A stretch of DNA of 64,000 bases, taken from Marasmius tenuissimus (taxonomy: Eukaryota > Basidiomycota > Agaricomycetes > Agaricales > Marasmiaceae). Position 1 is the stretch's first letter; every line of letters starts with the position of its first letter. The stretch spans positions 2,852,001 to 2,916,000 of the forward strand of contig JAQOTA010000047.1 of NCBI GenBank assembly GCA_029532415.1, written 5' to 3'. Below are positions 13,000-23,240 of the stretch, in pieces. The translations under genes and the position numbers were made by a program. The notes below the pieces were generated by a model, which saw nothing but the letters and a program-made list of their open reading frames with translations, was not told the DNA's origin and ran no database searches.

Positions 13000-13560
13000 A
13001 GATTGTAGATGTATTATGTTAAAATTTATGCTAACATTATTTGTTTGAGATTTATGAAAAGTCAGATCAAATACGTTGAAAAGATCAAAGTTTTATGCTG
13101 AACCAGAACCAAGATAATCCTTAACACAATGTAACAATAAGTTGTCTGTATTATGCTAAAAAGATTGAAGATTTATCTTGTGCATTATATTGAAGCAGGG
13201 TGATATTGAGTTTAGTATAAAATCAGCTTACTTCTCTTCCAAATTATGTTGAAAATATGTTGATTGGGTGTTCTGTATAATGAAAGCATAGTACTTGGTA
13301 TAAATCAAACACATTATGCTAAATATATATGCTCAGTGATTCTGTGTAGATTAAAATAATGCATTGGTATTACGCTGAAAGATAATATATAATGGAGGTG
13401 TGAGCTGAATATGTGAGGTGATGCAGTGAGCACCTCATTCAACATAATGAAAAATGGTATTATGTTGAAGTTATAAAAAGCAAGATGCGGAAGAGTAAGC
13501 CCAGCATATTGTAAATATAAATTAGACAAGCATTATGTTGTATGATGCTGTAGTACTGAA
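13000..13560. repeat. AT-rich region with degenerate TTATGCTGAA repeats
   Basis: The words TTATGCTAA, TTATGCTGAA, TTATGTTGAA and TTACGCTGAA recur roughly every 30-60 bases in an AT-rich background. The base composition is unlike its neighbours. No coding potential is seen. It passes directly into the CATATG satellite. Confidence 0.6.
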
Positions 13561-13724
13561 CATACTTGGGCCAGCTGGAAGCACATTACTGGGTCTGTAG
13601 CTGGATATGATTCTGTGCACAGAGCCTACATATGTCTGCATCTACATCTACATCCACATGCATATGCTAGGCATATAACAAATATATGGCCTGCATATGC
13701 CTCACAATATGGCTCACATATGCC

Positions 13725-13812
13725 CTATATATGCCCTGTGCATGTTCTATATATGCCCTGTGCATGTTCTATATATGCCCTGTGCATGTTCTATATATGC
13801 CCTGTGTATGCC
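13725..13812. repeat. Four direct copies of a 22-bp unit
   Basis: The unit CTATATATGCCCTGTGCATG plus TT occurs three times without change (13725, 13747, 13769) and a fourth time with changes at its end (13791-13812). Confidence 0.9.
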
Positions 13813-14186
13813 CCACATATGCCCTGTGTATGCCCCACATAGACCCCACATATGCCCAATAAATGCCCCACATATGCTAGATAGGTCTCAAAAATCATAA
13901 TAAGCTCTCTCAAGTGCATATGCTGGGCATATGGTTTGCATATGGCTCACATATGCTGTGTATGTCTTGACTTGTGAGACTTACAACTGGCTATCTAAAG
14001 CCTCTGGATTCTGCGTATGCCCCACATATTCCCTGTATATGCACCACATATGCTAGATAAGCCTTTGAGGCCTGTATATGCCTTCCTGAGTATGTTTAGA
14101 TCTACATCTACTTGCATATGCTAGGCATATAGTCCACTTATGACCCACATATGACCTGTATATGGCCTGTATATGGCCTGTGTATG

Positions 14187-14339
14187 CTGTTGAAACCTCT
14201 GAACTCTGTATATGACCCACATATGGCCCACATATGCTAGATAGGCCTTGGAAATCACAATCACAATCATCCCTCTCAATTCCTTGAGACCTGTATATGT
14301 CCTCCTGCATATGTCTAAATCTACATTGACTTGCATATG
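14187..14339. repeat. Left arm of a long inverted repeat
   Basis: This 153-bp arm is nearly the reverse complement of 14601-14753. The arm begins CTGTTGAAACCTCTGAACTC and the partner ends GAGTTCAGAGGTTTCAACAG. The same peptide-like frame (VNVDLDICRRTYTG) is seen on opposite strands in the two arms. Confidence 0.85.
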
Positions 14340-14600
14340 CTTGGCATATGGCCTGCGTATGGCCTGCGTATAGCCTGTGTATGATCTGCATATGCTGCAT
14401 ATATCTTAATTCTTGAAATTCACAATCTGAAGCCTCTAGGCTACACATATGCTCTGCATATGCCACATATGTCTTGAAAATCACAAACCAGCTCTCTCAA
14501 GCTTTCAGGGCTTGTATATACCCTAATGTCTGGGCTATACACACAATGTATGTGGGGCATAGCCAGGACACATGTTGAGCATATGGAAAACACACAGGAG

Positions 14601-14753
14601 CATATGCAAGTCAATGTAGATTCAGACATATGCAGGAGGACATATACAGGTCCCAAAGAATTGAGAGGGATGATTGTGATTGTGATTTCCAAGGTCTATC
14701 TAGCATATGTGGGCCATATGTGGGTCATATACCGAGTTCAGAGGTTTCAACAG
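14601..14753. repeat. Right arm of the long inverted repeat
   Basis: Partner of 14187-14339 with about 260 bp between the arms. A transcript through both arms could fold into a long hairpin. Confidence 0.85.
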
Positions 14754-14769
14754 TGTAAAGTGCCACTCG

Positions 14770-15101
14770 CAGTGTATAATGAAATCTAACCCGTAGGTCA
14801 AATCCTCCCAACACTCAAGAGTGTAGCTGAAGGGTGCGGGAATCGAGGATCGGCGTTGATCGTAGGTTCTGCTCTTAGCCAGACTGCAATAGTAGGCTGA
14901 AGGAAATCCGACTCAAGAAACTATCCAACTAAGGTAGCTTTGCCTCTGAAACCAGTTTGGAGGTTAAAAGTGGGGTTTGGAAGAGAGGTTTATAGGTTGT
15001 TTTGGGGAGGGTAGAGTTTGTTTGGTGCTTCGGAAGTGCGTTCTTAGGCTTCAACTAGCTTCAGAACCACTTGAACAGCAAGGGGCAACAAGACAATCAA
15101 A
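14770..15101. other. No gene; junction between satellite and copia element
   Basis: Unique-looking sequence without a frame of interest. It lies where the RNase H region and 3' LTR of the copia element would be expected, and neither is present. Confidence 0.5.
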
Positions 15102-17460
15102 TCAAACAATGGCAATAAGACTCCAATCAGCACCTTTTGCATTCTGCATCCCAAAATGTTCAAGGACTTTCTTCAGATAATCCTTCTGGTCAATCATGAT
15201 CTTATTGCTTTCGCGACGAATGCTCATGCGGAGAAACTCGCTAGCATCACCCATATCACGGCATTCCCATCTAGCCATGAACTCGGCTTTCTTCTTGTCA
15301 ACAAAAGCTTTGTTAGGACCCATGAAGAGTGCATCGTCAACGTATATGATCGCATACACAACTTCACCACTCTTCGGATCTTTACAGATGAAGAGTCCAG
15401 CATCAGAAGTCAGGTGTTTGAAGCCTAGTACTTCCATGGACGAGCTGAGGGTTTGCCACCACTCTAGGGCAGCTTGCTTCAGTCCATATAATGCACGACG
15501 CAGGCGTAGTACCTTACGTTCTTGGCCCTTAACTTTGAAGCCTTCAGGTTGTTCCATGTAAATCTCCTCAACAAGATCGCCATAAAGGAAGGCGTTCTTA
15601 ACATCAACGGAGGTGATGTACCAGTTCTTGAGAGCTGCGAGAGCAAGCATCATACAAACAGTCTCATAACGAACAACTGGTGAGAAGATCTCATCGAAGT
15701 CTACACCTTCGACCTGAGAGAAACCCTTGGCAACAAGTCTCGCTTTCTTGCGACCATTCGACTTAACGTCGAAGACCCATCTATTTCTGATGGCTTTGCG
15801 ACCTTTTGGTAAGTCACAGAGTTCGAAGACCTTGCGCTTACGAAGTGCCTCAAGTTCTTCGTGGCAAGTGTTCTTCCATTCCTTCTGTTGCTCAACAGGC
15901 AACTTAAGAATATCGCGGAGTGTCCACCCTCTGATGTTAGAGAAATCAGGAGTATCGGACGTTGGAAGCGAATTGTGAACTGGAACGGCATTGTTCAACA
16001 GGTAAATCACGAATCCTACTCCCCCTTCTTGGGTCAGTCTTTTGACTACGCTTTCTTCCTCATGTGACTCAATGCTTCCACTGGGTTCTGGAGCAGGCGG
16101 AGGTGGAAGTGGACCAGGAATCCCCTTTTTACCACCTTTGCCTTTCCTAGATTGCGAAGAGCTAGGACGATCAACTGGATGCGAAGGTGCTTTGTCTCCA
16201 GTGACGTTTCTCCAAGTATTCTTATTCTCTAAGTCGCGAATAATGTCTGAGGGTTTATTTGGATTCCGCTTTTCCCCAAATATGTTACCAGGTTGCGTTG
16301 TACCCTTCCGCTGCCTCGAAGACCGGCGTGGACCATCCGCTGCTGGTGCAGGCGGAGGAACGGTGGGTTCGCCTGGAGGCGTCGGAGGACCAGATTGAGG
16401 GAGTGGCACATCCCCTGGCGCAGGGCCACCTGCAGGTTCGTCAACCTGAGGTTCTGATCTCTTAGAAGGTTCGGAGCAATGTCTGAGATTTGGTAATGGA
16501 GTATCAAAACCGTTGTCATCAGAGTCTTCATCTTCCAAAGGAATGTTGGGATTTTCACCCAAAGTAAATGGTTCACTACCGACAGGTGTGAAGCCACGAG
16601 TTTTGGCATCAGGACACTTATTGTACAGCGTCTCATCGAACAGTGCAGTGCTACCTTTGAATACGGAATTATTACTTCGCATGAACAGGAAGCCTTTCAT
16701 CCCATCTTGGTAGCCGATGAAAGTCATCAACTCACTACGAGGAGCGAGCTTATTCTTCCTACGATCTTCAGGAATGAAGACGTAGGCTGCACAACCCTTA
16801 ACTCGGAGATGTGAAACATCAGGTGCTTCGCTGTAAAGCATCTCGAACAGAGTTCGCCAGTTCAAACGTTGCACAGGAGTGCGATTGTAGAGGTGGACGG
16901 CGTGCACATGGCAGAATTCCCACCAGGACTGAGGCATGCAAGCTTCAAAGCGAAGAGCTTCAGCCTTCTCATGAATAGTTCTGTTGAATTGTTCAGCACG
17001 ACCGTTTTGTTGTGGTGTATACGGTATGCTTTGATCCCTCTGGATCCCATACTCTTTCAGTACTGCATTGAACTTATCTCCTTTGTACTCTCCCCCTTCA
17101 TTGGACATCCAGGTCTTGACAACAGCATTGAATTGCGTCTTGACCATAGTAAGGAAGTCCCTCAGAGCGGGTACTGCCTCGTCTTTCGTCTTGAGCTTGG
17201 AGGTCCAAACATAGGACGTGCAGTCATCGAGAAAAGAGATGTAGTACTTGTACCGGTGATACGATTCAACCGGGTACGATTTCAAATCCGAATGTATGCG
17301 TTCAAACGGTTTAGAAGCTCTTGTTGTAGAGTTGGGGAACAATTTCTCATGCATCTTGCCTTCAGCACAACCACGACACAGAGGTGTCTTCTTTGTAGGC
17401 ATTTTAAGGTCAAGTGGGAAACCCTGCGTATGTTTCCAAGCTTTGTTCAGGGCTTTATCC
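15102..17460 (-). pseudogene. pol: Copia pol: integrase core and reverse transcriptase, broken at both ends
   Basis: Translated from about 17459 the sequence begins at DKALNKAWKH, followed by CRGCAEGKM (the CC half of the integrase zinc finger), HSDLKSYPVE, and TPQQNGRAEQF of the integrase core. A Pro-rich linker follows, then the reverse transcriptase with KARLVAKGFSQVEGVDFDE, DVKNAFLYGD and the catalytic YVDD in AIIYVDDALFMG. The first half of the HHCC finger is absent because of the deletion. The second catalytic Asp of integrase, normally in a D-x-GGE context, reads N here (WMSNEGGEY). The frame stops soon after LEHFGMQNAKG, just before RNase H should start. Any start codon upstream of 17460 in this frame is out of register with pol. 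Confidence 0.92.
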
Positions 17461-19566
17461 AATGGATAGCAAGCGTATATCCAATTGAGGTATGTAATAG
17501 ACAGGATAGAGACGCGAAACGCGCTCAGTAAGTTTTCCATTATGTCCTTCAACGTTATGCTTAATGAAGACTGTGCCTTTACCCTTGATTTGTATAGGGT
17601 TGCCCTTATTCGCAGTATTTACGATAGGACCATCAAGCGATTCATATTCAGCGAAGTCATTCATATTGTTCGTGAAATGAGAGGAGGCACCAGAATCAAG
17701 GAGCCAACCCTGTGCGTTGTTCACACTTTTCTTTCCCTTACATTGTGTACACCCCACGAAGTGGGAACTGATTGCATGACAATAATATACAAGTGATTCC
17801 AGATCACTACGACTACCGTGCGCACTACTGATACCAACTAGTTGAGAGCAGCGCTGTAGGTTTTCATCAGATTGGGAAAGCAGGTCAAGATAAGGAACTT
17901 GCCTGTCATCGTGGAACGATCCAAGAGAGACGTCATCTGGGACGTCCTCTACTCCTGCAGCTTCGGCAATGTCGTTGTCAACATCATTACCGAATAGAGA
18001 AGTCATATCGTCCATACCGTCGTCAGATCCCCAGTCCATTTCTACATCTTCATCAGGATCAGTGCTGCGAGCACGTTTAGAAGAAGTAGAAGAAGGACAT
18101 CCGGCTCCTTCATCTTCCGAATCGTCCTCCAGAACTCGCTTGGACGAGGAACCAGGCTTTGAGATACGATCCTGGAGCGAACGATTGGCGGCGGACATGA
18201 TGATCTGTTCGAACGGTTTGAGATGCCGCGCCGTCTTATGGACACCAAGTCTGTCAGCAAGTGAACGTGCTTCACGTACATCATCAAATACTGACTCAGA
18301 TGGCTTGAAGCCGGTGAAGGACTGCATGGCAGCCGGATTCTTCTTGACAGCGGGAGCGACGGTGCTGTCACAAGACTTGTCCCAGTGACCAGTGAAGTGC
18401 GCTGGGGGCGGAGATCCTCTAGCACGGCTAGGAGGGGAACTGGCAATCTCGGCGCACAAGGAGTTGTTGACTGCGTTCAACGCAATACGTTCCCTGCGGT
18501 CAGTGATCAAGGAGTAAGGACGGACAGGAGGAGGGGAAGCAACGACAGATGCGTAGGATGCAAGATGAGAGTGACCATGAGACCGATTGTTACCGCTGTT
18601 ACCGCCAGTGTTGCTGGGACCCTGATGCTGGTTGATACCACCACGGGTACCACGCTGCTGCTGCTTCTTCTTCTTACCCTTGTTCTGGTTCGAAGAGGGG
18701 CGTTGCTGCTGCTGCTGTGATGGACGGGTGTTGGTCTGCTGCTGATACCCACGCTGCTGACGTTGCTGCTGCGGGCGTTGCTGCTGACCGAACAATGGTT
18801 CATGATTACCAGCACGCTTCACCACAGAGAGGCGGTTGGCGAGCTGAGGGTTCTGTCGTTCGTACTCGACCATGATAGCGTCATGGACTTTTGAAACAGT
18901 AATGCAGTCTTCATCCTCGGGATCCCTGACATAGTCGTGAAGGGATTTGGATGAGGCAGTGTCCCATTCGGGAGGAATAGCGGCAATGAGCAAGAGGGAC
19001 TTGATCAACTCGGGGAGAACCACTCCTACCTCGGAGAGTCGTTCGATGTAGGACTTGAACTTGGCGATGCCGGCTTGGGGATGAGAGGTGGTAAGTCTGA
19101 AAGAGACGAGTTTAACAAAGTCGCCATAGATGGCAGACAAAGTGGGCTCGCCATAGGTGAGGTTCAGCTGTTCCCAAGCTTTTTCGGCGTTCATGTCTTT
19201 AATCAGATCGAAGACCTCCTTGGTGGTGGTGATCTGGATGATTCCCATGAGCTGGAGATCTTCCTTGTCCCAAGCAAGACTTTCCTTGACCCAGGCAGCG
19301 TGCTCCTCAGGAGGAACGGTGGCGCGAGTGACAGGAGTAACCCCTGCAGGGCTAGTCACAGTGCCGAGGGGCATGGAGGGACGTGGTTCTGCACCAGTGA
19401 GATGACCATAAAGACCTTGGGTCTTGCACACAGCTTCCATCTCGCTGTAGTAGGTCTGTTTGAAGTTGGTGCCGTCGAAGCAACCAGAGAAGTATTTCTT
19501 AACGTCAAACATGGTAGTAAGAGGTTGAGAGATTTGTGTTGGATCTAGAAAAGACAGCATCAGCAT
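17455..19566 (-). CDS. gag: Copia Gag and aspartic protease
   Basis: A single frame of about 703 codons from the ATG at 19564-19566. The N-terminal part (FDGTNFKQTYYSEMEAVCKT, WEQLNLTYGE) is the copia-type Gag domain of the UBN2/DUF4219 kind. A Gln-rich tract follows at 18660-18790. A zinc-knuckle remnant reads GHWDKSC without the usual upstream CxxC. An acidic low-complexity region comes next, and the protease motif is GWLLDSGASSHF. The frame runs to YYIPQLDIRLLSIG and stops at the internal deletion junction. In intact elements gag and pol usually form one frame. Here the deletion has put them in different frames. Confidence 0.9.
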   Translation of the reverse strand: MLMLSFLDPTQISQPLTTMFDVKKYFSGCFDGTNFKQTYYSEMEAVCKTQGLYGHLTGAEPRPSMPLGTVTSPAGVTPVTRATVPPEEHAAWVKESLAWDKEDLQLMGIIQITTTKEVFDLIKDMNAEKAWEQLNLTYGEPTLSAIYGDFVKLVSFRLTTSHPQAGIAKFKSYIERLSEVGVVLPELIKSLLLIAAIPPEWDTASSKSLHDYVRDPEDEDCITVSKVHDAIMVEYERQNPQLANRLSVVKRAGNHEPLFGQQQRPQQQRQQRGYQQQTNTRPSQQQQQRPSSNQNKGKKKKQQQRGTRGGINQHQGPSNTGGNSGNNRSHGHSHLASYASVVASPPPVRPYSLITDRRERIALNAVNNSLCAEIASSPPSRARGSPPPAHFTGHWDKSCDSTVAPAVKKNPAAMQSFTGFKPSESVFDDVREARSLADRLGVHKTARHLKPFEQIIMSAANRSLQDRISKPGSSSKRVLEDDSEDEGAGCPSSTSSKRARSTDPDEDVEMDWGSDDGMDDMTSLFGNDVDNDIAEAAGVEDVPDDVSLGSFHDDRQVPYLDLLSQSDENLQRCSQLVGISSAHGSRSDLESLVYYCHAISSHFVGCTQCKGKKSVNNAQGWLLDSGASSHFTNNMNDFAEYESLDGPIVNTANKGNPIQIKGKGTVFIKHNVEGHNGKLTERVSRLYPVYYIPQLDIRLLSIG

Positions 19567-19798
19567 GCGTCTAATCAACACAGGGAGCAGCCATCAAGGC
19601 ACTATGCTCAACGAGGAGCATTGGATCCTTGAGATCCGATGTTGTCGAAGGACGTACATCAATGCCATAGATTGAGCACTCAATTAAGAGGTCGATGGCA
19701 ACATGCAGGTCTAGCCTAGCTAGCCGATGACAGCAGCCTAGGGGCGCTCGTCACTGACAGCAGCCATTAAGGCGCTCGTCATTGTAGTCGGGCTAACC

Positions 19799-19811
19799 GG
19801 GGCCCATAACC
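19799..19811 (-). other. Copia primer-binding site
   Basis: On the minus strand the LTR is followed directly by GGTTATGGGCCCC. This matches the copia-type site that pairs with the anticodon-arm end of a cleaved initiator methionine tRNA, known from Drosophila copia. The match to a fungal tRNA is inferred. Confidence 0.75.
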
Positions 19812-20131
19812 TGATGAGCCGGCATGACACCTAGCGCAGAGGACTACAACATGGACTACACTACTACTTACCAGAGAGGAGTTTAGAGAGGTAGAGGCGA
19901 GACGTAGAAGCTCAAGCACACTATCGATTCAGGTAGAAAACTACGAGCTTATATACATAGAGATACAATAGTGTTACCATATAAGGACGACAATAGGAAT
20001 TGTACATATGAGCATATAGAACAATGAAGAATGGAACAATAGCAAATGCATTGTCCCGCATAATACAATGGCGGGAAGTATGAATCGGGACTTAGGATAT
20101 ACCAGGATCTAATTATAGTCCACGGATTCAA
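19812..20131 (-). repeat. 5' LTR of the copia element
   Basis: The minus strand opens with TGTTGAATCC at 20131 and ends ...CTCATCA just before the primer-binding site, giving a TG...CA repeat of 320 bp. TATATAAGC at about 19952-19960 would serve as its TATA box. No second LTR is present in the window. Confidence 0.8.
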
Positions 20132-20232
20132 CACCTAGTTCCCTTCGACAACAAAGTAAAACTACAAGTATGGCAGAGGATGTATTTGAATGGAAGTATC
20201 CAATTCGACAAAGACGGCTGGCTGTAGAGTAG

Positions 20233-21529
20233 TCATCTACTACTCCTGTAATCAGAAACATATTCCGGCGGCGCTTCTTCAACAGCCTCCATCCTATCCA
20301 CTCTCTGCATCAACAATTGTATCTGTGCCTGCATAGTCCGGTATCGACTGTCGTCTCCGAGAGTTGAAGTTTCATCACTTTCGCTGCCATCTGGCTCAAT
20401 TTGAGGCTGTTGAGGATCGATAGATTGCTCGCCTGAGGTAGGTCCAATCACCTGGTGGTCAGACATTTGAGCAACCTTTCGGTTCCAGGCCGGCATGGAC
20501 GGGGGTTCTTTCTGTTCACGAGAGTAATCCGGTACAGGGGCTTTGGGCGAAAAAGGATGAATGATTGCCGCTACTTTATTGAAGTCCTGCAGTTGGTCTG
20601 CAACGAGTCTCATGATCCAGGACGACGATGTGTGAGTCTGTGTGTCTTTTGCTTACCTCTTGCTTGCCCACTTCTTTGCCCACTTCTTTGCCTATGCAAG
20701 AGGAAGATGACAGTGAGGACAATGAGGAGCCCACCGCCTCCGATTGAGCCACCGATGATTTTCACTCGAGAACTGTTAGAGGCGGAGGTGTTGAGTTCCG
20801 TGGCTATCGTGGTGGACGGGGGATTAGAAGGTGAAGTATTGGAATCAGTGGTGGTGGAAGACGGTACACTGGAAGGTAAATTTGTTAGCCTTAAAGTCTG
20901 GGCATGAAGAAAAATTTGTGTTTTTCTTCACCTTGACAATGGTCGCGGTGTGGTTCCTGTCACAGGGGACACAACCATTATTTGTGAGGTCATAATATTA
21001 GAACCTATTTGACGGGGTTCTGTCCCCTGACTGAGATACACGATTCTCCTCAACGTGGCATTCAGATGCTCATGGCAGACACACGTACTTTTGGAATACT
21101 GCTCCAACCATGGTTAGAGGACTATTGCAGGTCAAGTGGCCACTCTTTAGATCCATGCAAACAGCTCTGTAAGGAAGCAAAGCACCCACCCAGTTGCTGT
21201 GGCCGTGAATATCAGTTGCCCCTTGGCTTGTGTCCCATCAAAACTTGCTGTCACAATCCCTTGGTCGATCGTCCCCATCGGTGCCAAGCCCATGAATCCT
21301 GCTGTACTGCCATCGCCAGCATCACGAAACCAGGTAATTGTTTTTGGCTGGAAGGCAGTAATGGTGGCTGGTAGTTGGTCAAAATGATAGGCCTGCATCC
21401 CATGGAAGAGATACAATAGGACAAGGATGCTAGGCAGAAGGGGCCAAATGTTTGAGGGAAGAGTGGGAGCTATTTGTCAATGTCTCTCTAGGCCTGACAT
21501 GGATGTGGCACGTACCAAAGCTTCATCAT
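20233..21529 (-). CDS. Secreted-type single-pass membrane protein, 320 residues
   Basis: Seen: six exons at 21516-21529, 21190-21429, 21089-21121, 20932-21030, 20657-20868 and 20233-20597, 963 nt in phase. The start gives MMKLCILVLLYLFHGMQA, a clear signal peptide. The ectodomain (PATITAFQP, VTASFDG, MVVSPVTGT) looks like one Ser/Thr-linked beta-sandwich domain. A Ser/Thr/Pro stalk follows, then one membrane span near residues 166-189 (IIGGSIGGGGLLIVLTVIFL) with a basic stop (HRQR). The cytoplasmic tail has a short coiled coil and ends EEAPPEYVSDY. Known: basidiomycetes have many such Ser-rich, single-span proteins with PPxY-type tails, some likened to cell-wall sensors. Inferred: plasma-membrane location; ligand and function unknown. 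It lies about 100 bp from the copia LTR, tail to head. Confidence 0.85.
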
Positions 21530-22859
21530 TGAGAGGAAAGGAAGGAGGAAGAGAGAAAGATGGGGTAGCTATCAAGCCTCAAGATCCCACAATAAGTACA
21601 GGATTGGAAATAGACAAAGACAGATAATCCAAACCTGATGCTCTGACTGATGGTCTCCATCTTGTTCGTTTCTGGAGCGGCTGGAGTAGTTGCTTTCAAC
21701 ATTTGAGCAGCCTGGAAGTATCAGGTGTCTGTCGTATGAATCGACAAAGAGCACGTGTAAAAGCCGTCAATGAAAATGACATTCGAGTTGAGGAAGACAT
21801 GAACAGGAAGTGAGGGCCGCGTCATTTGGATAAGATCATAGATATATCCATTAGCTAGAAATGTACAGATGGCTGAGATGTGATGGACTGGGAGTTAGCT
21901 TTGTAGGCTATGGTGTTTGGTTGGTATGGTATTCAGTTGTGTCAAAAAAACATCCGCGCCTGTCGGGTGCTCACTGCGCATCACTCCCGTAGATTGCTAT
22001 CTACACTCACGAGAATCGCCATCGATACTGGCAAACTCGACCTACACACTGACAAAAATGAACCTTCTCGTAATTGGAGGGGTATATTCTTGCTCAACAT
22101 CCTCAGATAACTTGGTTGAAAGTCTCAAATACGTCGACATTCGGCTGCTATTGAGACCGATAGATATACCCCTACGCTTGTGGGTTTTTTTCGCGACAAA
22201 ACTCGCATCGAACAGTTGGCAAAATTGGTAGAATTCCAGCGGGATCCTCCGGTCGATAGGTCGGAGTGAACGTATGATTGATATGGTATTTAATTGTGTC
22301 AAAAAAAGAAAATCGCACTCCTCACCGGTAGTCGCTGTGCCGCACTAACGACTCGACATCTACACTCACGGGAATCAACATCCACATTAACAGAATTCTA
22401 CGTGTGGTCGAGGGGTGTGGGCGGGGCAGATTGTATATCCTCGCATCAATGTCACTTGAGATGTGAATTTATATCAATTCAACGTAATGTAGAGTGTGGT
22501 ATGACGGTGCGAGGCTCCAAAACAGGTATTACTGTTGAGAACTGAGGTCGCACTGTCAGGTCCGCTGGACTTCTCGTGATTCTTGTTGATTTCGGATGGC
22601 GTCCAGTATCTTCAATCTAGCACCAAAGTTCATTTGGTCTCAAGACCAAATAGGGTGCGACCATACTCAGGGAAGCAATAAATATATATTGCAGATAAGT
22701 ATGGGACGGTATGTTTTGGTGACCGTGATTATATTTGAGTGATGGATTGATGTACCACCCAACGACTTGTTTCGCCACCTTCTTTTATCAACACTGAAAG
22801 AAGCCCTGGGTATTATTCACCAGAGGATCAAGAAGTAATTTATCACTTTCTCTCGGAAT
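21530..22859. other. No gene; contains a local direct repeat
   Basis: Two diverged copies of a roughly 130-bp segment occur at about 21915-22045 and 22262-22400. Both contain GGTAT, then TTGTGTCAAAAAAA, and later ATCTACACTCACG. No gene structure is visible. Confidence 0.45.
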
Positions 22860-23240
22860 TTCTTATTGCTTTCAAATATGGTCGTCGATTGAGCTCTTTT
22901 GAGGCTTGAGTGCTTGAGTGAGTGGCCATGCAGCACTCATACCACCAGGCTTCCAGGATTATTCTAACACCCATGACGGGCGATGGCCGACAAGCGGCGG
23001 GTACAAACCGTCTGCCCGCCTCAATCCTCAAGGTCTCACCACTCAGAGACTTCAAGCTTTAAGTTTAGCTTCTTTGCGAGTTGGTATCCATCCAAAAAGG
23101 CTGCACGTCGCTCGGCCTTCGGCCAGCTCCTCGCCGCCTCGGCGGAGGCTGAGGGCTTTGCCGGATTGAGTGGCTGTGTCGAGTCCAAGTAGTGACTATG
23201 TAAAAATCCTGGACATCCGAGCATGTGTAGAAACAAACCA
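22860..23240. repeat. GC-rich island, probably a fragment of a dispersed element
   Basis: The stretch is GC-richer than its surroundings and has small stems (CGGCCTTCGGCC, CCGCCTCGGCGG). A minus-strand frame reads AARSWPKAERRAAFLDGYQL. I cannot name it. The sharp composition change suggests an inserted piece. Confidence 0.4.

Larger units (their letters stand above)
13610..14760. repeat. CATATG/TATATGCC satellite
   Basis: About 1.1 kb in which CATATG, GTATATGCC, ACATATG and close variants recur every 10-20 bases. Open frames on both strands across it are repeats of MPHICPVYA or VGHMWVIYR kind and are not real genes. The block separates the AT-rich repeat from the broken end of the copia element. 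Confidence 0.85.
15102..20131 (-). mobile_element. Defective Ty1/copia LTR retrotransposon, 3' truncated
   Basis: Read on the minus strand the order is LTR, primer-binding site, gag, protease, integrase, reverse transcriptase, which is the copia (Pseudoviridae) order. The element lacks RNase H and the 3' LTR. It also has an internal deletion near 17460, so it cannot be autonomous. A leader tandem duplication of about 28 bp (GACAGCAGCC...GCGCTCGTCA) lies at 19722-19785. The bases beyond the 5' LTR cannot be checked for a target-site duplication because the other end is missing. Confidence 0.93.

Noticed and set aside
13725..13812. Regular direct repeats resembling a CRISPR array
   Set aside because: There are no unique spacers, the units abut, and the sequence is from a eukaryote; it is a satellite.
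16869..17531. 220-codon plus-strand open frame
   Set aside because: It is antisense to the copia pol frame, which has integrase motifs; the antisense frame has none.
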